Shown here: positions 1 through 7,144 of the stretch, piece after piece
Position numbering within the stretch: position 1 is the stretch's first letter
Layout of the letters: every line of letters starts with the position of its first letter
Assembly: GCA_021732845.1 (NCBI GenBank)
Contig: JAKFUF010000132.1
Location: 18,363 to 82,362, forward strand
Length of the DNA stretch: 64,000 nt
Direction: 5' to 3'
Source: Planctomycetaceae bacterium
Lineage (GTDB): Bacteria > Planctomycetota > Planctomycetia > Planctomycetales > Planctomycetaceae
Notes under the pieces: model-generated
What the model saw: only the letters and a program-made list of their open reading frames with translations
What the model was told of the DNA's origin: nothing
Database searches by the model: none
Made by a program: the position numbers and the translations under genes

Positions 1-1550
1 AGCCGGCCCTTGTACCACACGGCGTAATCAAGGCTGCCTTCAGCCTCGCCGCCTCCATCCTCCAGGCGGACCACATCCCTGCCGGCGAGGGTCGGGACGT
101 AGCTGGCCGGGGCGGCGTCAAATGCCGCCTTGGCTTCGGCCGAGGCAAACGTGTAGGTGTGCTGCATGTATTCCGACTTGTGTTCAGACAGGGTCAGCAC
201 CAGTTTCCGTTCGTTCTTGAGGGTCACCAGGCAGTAACCCTTCAGGCCGGCAATCTCGGTCTTGCCCGACAGCCTGGTGACGCGGCTCCCCGGAGCACCG
301 GTGGCCATGCCGATCTGGGTGGAGGGCTTGTTGGCCTGGGAGGCGATGCCCAGTTCCTTCGATTCGGCGTCCAGCTTCAGTCCCGTGAAGGGCGAAGCCA
401 CTTCTTCGACCGGATTCAGCTTGGGTGTCGTGGGACTCGGAGGAAGCGGCTCGGCAGCAGGGGTGTTAAGTTTTGCTCGCTCCGGAACCCCTGGCGCGGA
501 TGAGCGGCTTGCGCCGCCTTCTTCATCCGCTATCGGGGTTCCTCGCTCGCGGGTCAGTTTTGCTCGCTCCGGAACCCCTGGCGCGGATGAGCGGCTTGCG
601 CCGCCTTCTTCATCCGCTATCGGGGTTCCTCGCTCGCGGGTGGTGCCCTTGGGTGTGATCTTGGGCTTGCCGCCGAGGTCGGGCTCTTGATCGGTGAAAT
701 AGGTCTCTTCAGCGTCAAGCGCGTTTTCCAGCTTCGGAACAGACTTCTCCTTGACGGGCGCCGCTTCGGGGGCTTTCGCTTCCGGCGTGGATTCAAGGGT
801 ATCCAGCAGGGCACCCAGGTCCTCTGTCTTGGCCCGCGAACCTTCCCGCAGAACAGGCTCGGCCGGGGCGTTCAGCGGGATCCGGAAATTGCCGGGACGC
901 TGTGCCGTCGCCGTCTGCGGAGTCGAACGGATGCCCTTTGGCTGTTGTGACTGTGGCTGACCATTGGGGAACGCACCAGGGAATGGAGCCGGCGGCTGGA
1001 CGGCCATGGCCGGAGCCTGTGGTTGCTGGTACGGCTGCGGAGGACGCTGCAACTGTGGACGTTGTGGGGGTGCCTGAACGGTCGGCTGCTGCGGAGCCTC
1101 GGACTTCCGCATGAAGCCGGGAACCAGACGGTCGAAGAAGCCACGCTTGCGCGGCGGCTGTTGCATGGGGGCGGCCGTCTGCCCGTTGGCCGGTCCCGAA
1201 TTTTGCATGTTGGCGGCAGGCGGGCCTTGAACCGGCATCTGCTGCAGGTTCATGTTGGGCATCTCCCGGCCATCCCGGTCGTAGAGTTCCTGCAGCCGCT
1301 TCTGAACGGCCGCCGACTGCTGGGCCGGCTGCACGGGCTGTTTGCTGGCAACCTGCAGGATTTCACTCCGCGAGCGGTTCGCGCCGACGGCGCCGGAGGG
1401 GCTCGAAGAGGGGAACGCGGACGAACGCGCGGCGGCCGGCTCTGCGCCAACGAGTGGATTGCCTTGCGCAACCCAGACTCCGCTGGAATTGAGAACTCCC
1501 AGCGCGGTGAGCAAACAGGCTCCTGCGCGAACGTGAATCCGTGGGGTCAT
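1..1550 (-). CDS. Pro/Gln-rich secreted protein with C-terminal YHS-like domain (3' end cut by window edge)
   Basis: An open minus-strand frame runs from ATG at 1550 off the left edge, so at least 516 codons are present. AAGGAG sits 7 nt before the ATG. The N-terminus has a basic start and hydrophobic stretch (signal-peptide-like). Residues ~60-330 are low complexity and rich in Pro, Gln and Ala, including a PQRPQLQRPPQPYQQPQ stretch. Residues ~304-361 contain two copies of a 29-residue unit encoded by a palindromic DNA repeat. The last ~130 visible residues form a compact domain (KGYCLVTLKNERKLV, then YTFASAEAKAAFDA, then LDYAVWYKGR), which resembles YHS-type domains appended to secreted planctomycete proteins; YHS domains often bind metals, but no metal ligands can be confirmed here. 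Function unknown. The gene identity is a domain-level inference. Confidence 0.75.
   Translation of the reverse strand, partial: MTPRIHVRAGACLLTALGVLNSSGVWVAQGNPLVGAEPAAARSSAFPSSSPSGAVGANRSRSEILQVASKQPVQPAQQSAAVQKRLQELYDRDGREMPNMNLQQMPVQGPPAANMQNSGPANGQTAAPMQQPPRKRGFFDRLVPGFMRKSEAPQQPTVQAPPQRPQLQRPPQPYQQPQAPAMAVQPPAPFPGAFPNGQPQSQQPKGIRSTPQTATAQRPGNFRIPLNAPAEPVLREGSRAKTEDLGALLDTLESTPEAKAPEAAPVKEKSVPKLENALDAEETYFTDQEPDLGGKPKITPKGTTRERGTPIADEEGGASRSSAPGVPERAKLTRERGTPIADEEGGASRSSAPGVPERAKLNTPAAEPLPPSPTTPKLNPVEEVASPFTGLKLDAESKELGIASQANKPSTQIGMATGAPGSRVTRLSGKTEIAGLKGYCLVTLKNERKLVLTLSEHKSEYMQHTYTFASAEAKAAFDAAPASYVPTLAGRDVVRLEDGGGEAEGSLDYAVWYKGR
469..642 (-). repeat. Two tandem 87-bp palindromic repeat units inside a coding sequence
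   Basis: Two nearly identical 87-bp units (469-555 and 556-642) lie head to tail. Each is an imperfect inverted repeat: CGGAACCCC with GGGGTTCC on the outside, GCGGAT with ATCCGC further in, and a short loop region. Because 87 is a multiple of three, the host reading frame stays open and gains 29 codons per unit. Related 90-bp units with the same architecture occur between genes at 41684-41881, so this is a dispersed palindromic family (REP/MITE-like), not a protein-driven repeat. Confidence 0.85.
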
Positions 1551-1970
1551 TACCCATCTCCTTGGTCACGGCAGGCCGGGCAGCCACGCTCCGTGACATG
1601 GACTCTGTGCGGGACTCTTAGCGACCGGCCGCTGTGCGGGCGGACCGTCATCATGGGGAACGATCTGGGGTCGTTCCGCGTCTTTAGGCGTTGTGCGTCA
1701 AACTCGATTCGGATGCCGCGCGTCGCTGGGACTGTCGGACAAGTCCGAATCGCTGACATATTCATCGGAGACCGGTCGCACCGGATATGACGAGTCTGCG
1801 ATCCGTCACGACTGAATCCCGTGACGAATGATTACAACCGCTACAACCGAAAATGTTGTACTGAATTTCCCAAAACCCCAAGTCGTGGGGTGGGCAGACT
1901 CACCCCACCGAAATCTGGGAGCTTTGCGATGCTTGAGGCAACTCTGCGGGCGGGCGGAGCACCAAAAGTC
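1551..1970. other. Intergenic region, no supported gene
   Basis: About 420 bp between two genes that both read leftwards. It holds the upstream region of the protein at 1-1550 and the 3' flank of the sialidase. A hairpin (GTGGGGTG with CACCCCAC, ~1886-1911) lies about 60 bp past the sialidase stop and could end its transcript, but no T-tract follows. The short frames present do not look coding. Confidence 0.5.
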
Positions 1971-3062
1971 TTATGGCTTGGGGAGCCAATGGTGGGCGAA
2001 GCGGGCGAACACGATCCGTTCGTACGGACTGCGGTCACCACACTCGTAGAGGCATCCGAGGGTGCCATCTGGCAGCGGCGTGAGGCAGGAATAGGCCGCC
2101 GGACCAGCATGCAAAACCTTGGCATAGGGCCAGCTTCTGCCATTGTCGAGGCTGAGTTTGACGGTCATATTCTCCCGGCGCGTGCTGGCGGGGTTGGAAA
2201 AGACCAGTGTCGCCTTTTCCTGGGGCAGTTTGAGGATGCTGGCCTGGCAGACAGGCTCGACCAGCACGGGATCCACGAACAGCTCTCCAAAAGACTCTCC
2301 GCCGTCCGCGCTGTGGGCCACGAGACGGCCTTTGGCACCACGGTAGCTGCGAATGTTGAGCGCCAGCCGTCCGTCGCTCAACTCCACGATCTGACACTCG
2401 TTGCAATCCGGTCCGACCACGCCACCCAGTTTCCAGGTCTGTCCGGCGTCGTCACTGAAGATCACATGCGACTGGCGGGCCTTGGTGCCGGCCACATAGT
2501 TGTCGCAGGGGATGACCAGCCGCCCACTTTTGAGTTGAATGCCGATCCCCGGGCCGGTGGCGTACCAGGTCCATTCCGGCTTCTTGACATCGGCGGTGAT
2601 TTCCCGCGGCGCGGTCCAAGTCTCGCCGTCGTCGGTGCTGTGCGACACCCAGACGGTTCGCGTCCCCTTGGCGGTTTTGTCGAGGATCATCGCCTCGGAA
2701 TCCTGGCCGAGGTTGTGCGTCAGCAGCAGCCAGATCGTGCCGGTCTTCGCATCCACCACGGGACACGGGTTGCCGCAGGTGTTCTCGGCGTCATCCCACA
2801 CCACCTGCGTCTTGCCCCACGTTTTCCCTCCATCAATGCTGCGCTTGAGCAGCAGGTCGATGTTGCCCGCGTCGCCCCGGCCAGCCCGTCGTCCTTCGCA
2901 GAATGCCAGAAGCGTGCCCTTGGAGGTCAGGATGGCGGCGGGGATGCGATACGTGTGGTAGCCATCCTGCCCGCCGACGTAGACGGGCTCCTGAATCAGT
3001 TCCGCTGCGCCTGCCACAGAAGCGAGGAGACACATTCCCAAGGCGATGCCGAACAAGCGCAT
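1971..3062 (-). CDS. Exo-alpha-sialidase (BNR/Asp-box, GH33-like), secreted
   Basis: Predicted six-bladed propeller enzyme of 363 aa that would release terminal sialic acids or act on a related sugar outside the cytoplasm. A signal peptide ends near the VAGAAE stretch. An RIP motif lies at ~residue 39. Four Asp-boxes (SxDxGxTW) are visible: SIDGGKTW, STDDGETW, SDDAGQTW and SLDNGRSW, plus a degenerate SADGGESF. Expected catalytic positions are present: Asp in AGRGD (~64), Glu in NECQIVEL (~222), Arg in LNIRS (~238) and Tyr in AAYSCL (~324). ATG 3062 was chosen because GGAG lies 8 nt upstream; a TTG two codons earlier lacks this. It follows the heme dehydrogenase on the same strand after 145 bp. 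Family call is strong; the true substrate is not shown by sequence. Confidence 0.88.
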   Translation of the reverse strand: MRLFGIALGMCLLASVAGAAELIQEPVYVGGQDGYHTYRIPAAILTSKGTLLAFCEGRRAGRGDAGNIDLLLKRSIDGGKTWGKTQVVWDDAENTCGNPCPVVDAKTGTIWLLLTHNLGQDSEAMILDKTAKGTRTVWVSHSTDDGETWTAPREITADVKKPEWTWYATGPGIGIQLKSGRLVIPCDNYVAGTKARQSHVIFSDDAGQTWKLGGVVGPDCNECQIVELSDGRLALNIRSYRGAKGRLVAHSADGGESFGELFVDPVLVEPVCQASILKLPQEKATLVFSNPASTRRENMTVKLSLDNGRSWPYAKVLHAGPAAYSCLTPLPDGTLGCLYECGDRSPYERIVFARFAHHWLPKP

Positions 3063-3104
3063 GTTCAACGCTCCAAACTGCTGAACGCGAAACGCATTAG
3101 GAAT

Positions 3105-3185
3105 TGGACAGGATCAAAAAGGATGCAAAAGGATTTGATTCCTTCAACAGCATCCTCTTTCATCCTTTTTCATCCTGTCCAAATT
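3105..3185. repeat. Inverted 'ggacaggat...atcctgtcc' element
   Basis: The gap between the two genes holds GGACAGGATCAAAAAGGATG and, further on, its near inverse (CATCCTTTTTCATCCTGTCC), giving a long hairpin-forming sequence. A related sequence lies at ~49914-50015. It may act as a transcript-end hairpin for the upstream heme-dehydrogenase gene and is probably a dispersed repeat. Confidence 0.5.
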
Positions 3186-3207
3186 CCCTGTCACAGGGGT
3201 TCATTCT

Positions 3208-6200
3208 CTACGGCGTGACGAAACTCAGCGGTGCCCGGGCTTCGATCGAGACGATCAAGCCGCTGCCGCCATTGCCCTGGTCGAGCTTGAGCAGCAACGG
3301 GTTCTTGCCCTGCTTGAGCTTGACCTTGACCATGTCCTGGCTGGGAGCCACGGGTCGGGCGATGAAGTGCTCGTGAACCTTGCCGCCATTCAGCCAGATT
3401 TGAATGCCGTCATCGGAACCGATGTGCAGCGTGGCCTCCTGATCGGCCGTCGATTCGATCTCTGTATGGAAGTAGTAAATGATGTTGTCGGTGGGGGCCT
3501 TTTGCTGGGTGGCCAGTTGCACCAGATCGACCACGGGAACGCCCGCGGGTCCGATGGGGACATTGACCTTTTCCCAACCATAGGACTTGGCGCCGCGGCC
3601 CTCGTACTTGGCCCCCAGATCAATCTTGCCCGCGTTCTTCGCCGCGTAGGCTTCCGGTCCAAAATCCTGCTTGAGATTCTCCGGGCGGACATTCGCGAAC
3701 GGACCCACCGCGCGGAAGCTGGAGGCATGCATCATCGTCGACTGCAGGCTGACGAGGTATGCCAGGAGGTCCGCCGCATCCTGCGCGGTGACGTTCTTCA
3801 GAACCAGTTCCGGCATCAGCGAGGTCTTTTGCTTGACCAGCTCTTCAATGTCGCCGCGTGGGATGTTCAGCAAATTGCCTTCGATCGTCTTGAGAACGAC
3901 CTGCTGGTCGCTCTGCTCATGAATGAACCCGGCAAACACCCGGCCCGCCTTCGTCTCCACCACGTATGGAATGTACTCGGGAGCAATGCCCAGGCTGGGG
4001 TTCATGATGGTTTCCAGGAGGGCTTTCTGCTCGTATTTCTTGCCGATCTGGCTCAGGTCGGGGCCGATGTCGGCCCCCTTGCCCTTCACCCGGTGGCACT
4101 TGTTGCAGCTTGCCGCGCCGCTCTGGGCAAAGATCATTTCGCCGCGACCGGCGTCACCTTTGAGCTTCAGGATCTCTTCCGCCTTGAACCCCTGGCCCAG
4201 GGTTTTGGGCCGCTGATCGGCGGGGATGAACTTTTCAAACAACAGCCGCACGTTTACGTCCGGGTGATTGGCGGCAGTGGCGATGATCTGGTCGGCGACC
4301 GGCTTCTCCAGCGCCTTGTCCGTGTCAATCAGCCGCAACAGGAAGATCGCTCCGTCGATGGTCTGGACCAATTGGCCGGCAAGTTCCTGACGCTGAGCCA
4401 AGGGCAGTGCCTGCGCGCCTGCCAGCATCGGCCGCAGCAGTTTGGGGTCGCGAAGCACCACCAGAGCCTTGATCGCCGCCGCCTGCAGGGCGGGGCTGGC
4501 CGGCGGCTGGCTGGCCAGAATTGCCTTGAGCCCCGGATTGGCGGAGGCGAACCCGAGCCGGCTGGCCACCGCGATGCCGCTGAGCCGCAGGTCTTCCTTG
4601 GTGCCAATTTCGATCAGCTTCACCACGGCGGGCTCGAAGCTTTTCAGATTGGCCTCGCCGATCACGGCCAGGGTCTCCAGAACCAGCGGTGGTTCCTTCA
4701 GCGCGGCGGTCAATCCTTCGGTGACCTCAGCCGGGTTCAATCCGCTCCACGGACCATTGAGATTTTGCCGCAGTGCGTTGAGGGCGAGTTTCTTGATGTC
4801 CAGCGGAACCGGTTGCAGCAGCAGAGCGAGCATGCTCTTTCCGGCTTCCAGTGTCGGCACCCCAGAGAGGGCCGCGATCAGCGCCTGCTGCGAGGCTTCC
4901 GGCAACGCGGAGTTTCTGAGCTTCTCTGTCAAGTACTTGGTGGCGTCATCCGGCCGTAGAATGCGGACGATGTTCACCAACCGCGGGCTGACTTCCCGCG
5001 CGGCTTCGACCACCTGCTTGAAAACTTCCGCTTCGCGGCCCTTGGAGGCAATCGCCAGAGTTTCCAGCAGATAGCGGTCGTTGCCGTCATACCGGTCGTA
5101 CGCCTTGATCAACGCCGCCGTGGCTGAGGGCGATGTCTGGCTGCGCAGGCTCAAGAGCAGCTCCTTCACGGTTTCGCCGTCGGTGTCCGTGGCCACCAGC
5201 GGCAGCAGGTCGGCTTCAACTTCCGCACCGTGGCGACGAAGAATCCGGACGGCGAGGGCGCGGAAGGCGGGATCTTTGGAGGCCAGTTCGGCTTTGACCG
5301 CGTCGCGGCCCGAGCCACCGATCCGGTCGAGGAGCCACAGGGCGCGGGCCTTGAGGTTACGGTTCTCGCTCTTGGTGAGGTCCAGCAGGCCGGGCACCGC
5401 GGCATTTCCGCTGGCCAGCAACCGTTCGCGTGCCAGAAACGTCGTGGCATGATTCGGGCTGGCCAGAGCCACGAGGGCGTCGGCATCAGTGGCGTAGGGT
5501 CCGGCCTTTCCCGTGCGGGCCAGTTTCTTGCCTGGAGGGTTGATGCGGTAAATGCGGCCTCTTGTGGGATCGTTGTAGGCATGTCCGCCCACGCCACCGT
5601 CATACCAGTCGGTGACGATCAGCGAACCATCCGGAGCCACGCAGGGATCCACCGGGCGGAAGTAGCCATCGGAATTCGTGACCACGTTCTCCAAGTCGGC
5701 GGAATATCCCACACCGGGGAGCCGCTTGGGGAAATAGGCACGGATCTCGCGCGGTCCGGCGTCGCAGTGAAAGAGCTGGTTCTTGTACTTCGTCCCAAAG
5801 GCATCGCCTTCATAGAACGTCATCCCGCAGGGGGACCCGAAGCCAGTGATCAGCGTGTAGGGGACAAAGCCCGGTTTGTCGGCCCGCCAGTGGTGGATCG
5901 GGTCGAACGAGCCGTCGGCGTTGCGGATGTTTTCTGGACCGCCAAACCAACCGTAGTTTCCACCTTCCAGAATCCAGCAGATGCGGACGCTCTTGAGGCC
6001 GTCGTTGTCGTTGTCGCTGCACCAGACATTGCCGAAGGAATCGACAGCGAGTTCCACTGGGTTGCGGAAGTTCACGGCGAAGTCGTCGAGCTGCGTGCCA
6101 TCAGCCTCACAGCGGATCATCGCCCCCCATTTGAAGGCAATGGTCTTGCCGTCGGGGCCAGTCACGTTGTAGCCAGTGTCGCCATTGGTCATGTACAGCT

Positions 6201-6720
6201 TGTGGTCGGGGCCAAACACCTGGCTATGCACGCCATGGTCGTGGTTCTGCCCGCCGAAGCCGGTCAGCAGCACTTTTCGCGGCCCATCGGGAATCAGGTC
6301 GTTGTTCTTGTCCTCATAGACATAGAGGTTGGGCGACTCGGGCACATAGATCTTGGAACCCGCGACACAGATCCCCATCGCCGCGTTGAGGTCGCTGGCA
6401 AAGACGGTCACCTTGTCCGCCACGCCGTCGCCGTCGGTGTCCTCCAAGACCTTGATCTTGTTGTCAGGCGGATTGGCGACATTGCGGCGGTAGTTGACCC
6501 CTTCGGTCACCCACACCCGGCCATACGTGTCCACATCGCAGGCGATCGGGTTGACGATCATCGGTTCGCTGGCGAACAGCTTGACCTCGAAGCCTTCGAC
6601 CGCCTGCATTCCGGCGATGGTTTCGGGGGGAGTCTTTTGTGCGAACGCAGGCCCGGCGGCCAGCAGGGAGATCGAGAATGACAACAACAGCGCCAGGCTG
6701 CGAACAGGACTCGAACCCAT
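3208..6720 (-). CDS. PVC-type membrane-bound dehydrogenase with HEAT repeats and heme c (CxxCH) domain
   Basis: A 1170-aa exported protein with a four-part architecture typical of Planctomycetes and Verrucomicrobia. After a signal peptide ending AGPAFA, residues ~30-420 form a glucose/sorbosone-dehydrogenase-like propeller (start motif FEVKLFASEPMIVNPIACDV; also HDHGVHSQVFGPDHKLY). Residues ~430-830 are alpha-helical HEAT-like repeats. At ~870 a cytochrome c motif CNKCH appears within the 'putative heme-binding domain, Pirellula/Verrucomicrobium type'. The C-terminal ~160 residues form a PA14/carbohydrate-binding-like module (HIGSDDGIQIWLNGGKVHEH). It probably oxidises a sugar or alcohol and passes electrons to the bound heme. 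AAGGAG lies 8 nt before ATG 6720 (5 nt before an in-frame GTG at 6723). The sialidase follows downstream. Confidence 0.9.
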   Translation of the reverse strand: MGSSPVRSLALLLSFSISLLAAGPAFAQKTPPETIAGMQAVEGFEVKLFASEPMIVNPIACDVDTYGRVWVTEGVNYRRNVANPPDNKIKVLEDTDGDGVADKVTVFASDLNAAMGICVAGSKIYVPESPNLYVYEDKNNDLIPDGPRKVLLTGFGGQNHDHGVHSQVFGPDHKLYMTNGDTGYNVTGPDGKTIAFKWGAMIRCEADGTQLDDFAVNFRNPVELAVDSFGNVWCSDNDNDGLKSVRICWILEGGNYGWFGGPENIRNADGSFDPIHHWRADKPGFVPYTLITGFGSPCGMTFYEGDAFGTKYKNQLFHCDAGPREIRAYFPKRLPGVGYSADLENVVTNSDGYFRPVDPCVAPDGSLIVTDWYDGGVGGHAYNDPTRGRIYRINPPGKKLARTGKAGPYATDADALVALASPNHATTFLARERLLASGNAAVPGLLDLTKSENRNLKARALWLLDRIGGSGRDAVKAELASKDPAFRALAVRILRRHGAEVEADLLPLVATDTDGETVKELLLSLRSQTSPSATAALIKAYDRYDGNDRYLLETLAIASKGREAEVFKQVVEAAREVSPRLVNIVRILRPDDATKYLTEKLRNSALPEASQQALIAALSGVPTLEAGKSMLALLLQPVPLDIKKLALNALRQNLNGPWSGLNPAEVTEGLTAALKEPPLVLETLAVIGEANLKSFEPAVVKLIEIGTKEDLRLSGIAVASRLGFASANPGLKAILASQPPASPALQAAAIKALVVLRDPKLLRPMLAGAQALPLAQRQELAGQLVQTIDGAIFLLRLIDTDKALEKPVADQIIATAANHPDVNVRLLFEKFIPADQRPKTLGQGFKAEEILKLKGDAGRGEMIFAQSGAASCNKCHRVKGKGADIGPDLSQIGKKYEQKALLETIMNPSLGIAPEYIPYVVETKAGRVFAGFIHEQSDQQVVLKTIEGNLLNIPRGDIEELVKQKTSLMPELVLKNVTAQDAADLLAYLVSLQSTMMHASSFRAVGPFANVRPENLKQDFGPEAYAAKNAGKIDLGAKYEGRGAKSYGWEKVNVPIGPAGVPVVDLVQLATQQKAPTDNIIYYFHTEIESTADQEATLHIGSDDGIQIWLNGGKVHEHFIARPVAPSQDMVKVKLKQGKNPLLLKLDQGNGGSGLIVSIEARAPLSFVTP

Positions 6721-6741
6721 CACTCGTGCTCCTTGGTGGCC

Positions 6742-6759
6742 GCCCGCCGATCGGCGGGC
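6742..6759. promoter_or_regulatory. 18-bp perfect palindrome in a divergent intergenic region
   Basis: GCCCGCCGATCGGCGGGC reads the same on both strands. It lies 21 bp upstream of the heme-dehydrogenase start and in the ~420-bp region shared with the divergent cytochrome gene at 7145. It could be an operator or the core of a small repeat; nothing decides between these. No other gene is evident in 6760-7144. Confidence 0.4.
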
Positions 6760-7144
6760 ACGACTTTTCTGAGGATCTGCTGGTGCCAGATGATAACGGG
6801 TGTCCCCGCTGAATTCCCGTCACCGACCACCAGAACAGAGCAACTTCTTGTAACCCGTCAGCGAGGCATGGCGATTCATCGCGCTCGCTGATGCATTCGG
6901 GTTGCAAGGTGACTTCGCCATTTCCAAATACTCGCCAGCCCTGCCATTCAGAACGGCAGCCGTGTGCCGGCTGATTGGTGGAGCGAACTCCAGCCATGGC
7001 CACCGCCGTGGAGTTGCCCGGATTGATGGCGACTTCTGCGGCGCATGTCCATAATGCAATGGTTCGAAGCACGGCAGACGACGTCCTGCAGAATCGGTGG
7101 CTGCAGACGCGCCGCGGATGAAAAGTCTATTGGGGAACTTTGTG

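Noticed and set aside
1821..3218. 465-codon plus-strand frame opposite the sialidase
   Set aside because: Antisense shadow of a gene with four Asp-boxes; the translation has no domain or signal.
3367..4959. 530-codon plus-strand frame opposite the heme dehydrogenase
   Set aside because: Antisense shadow caused by high GC; the minus-strand gene has clear domains.
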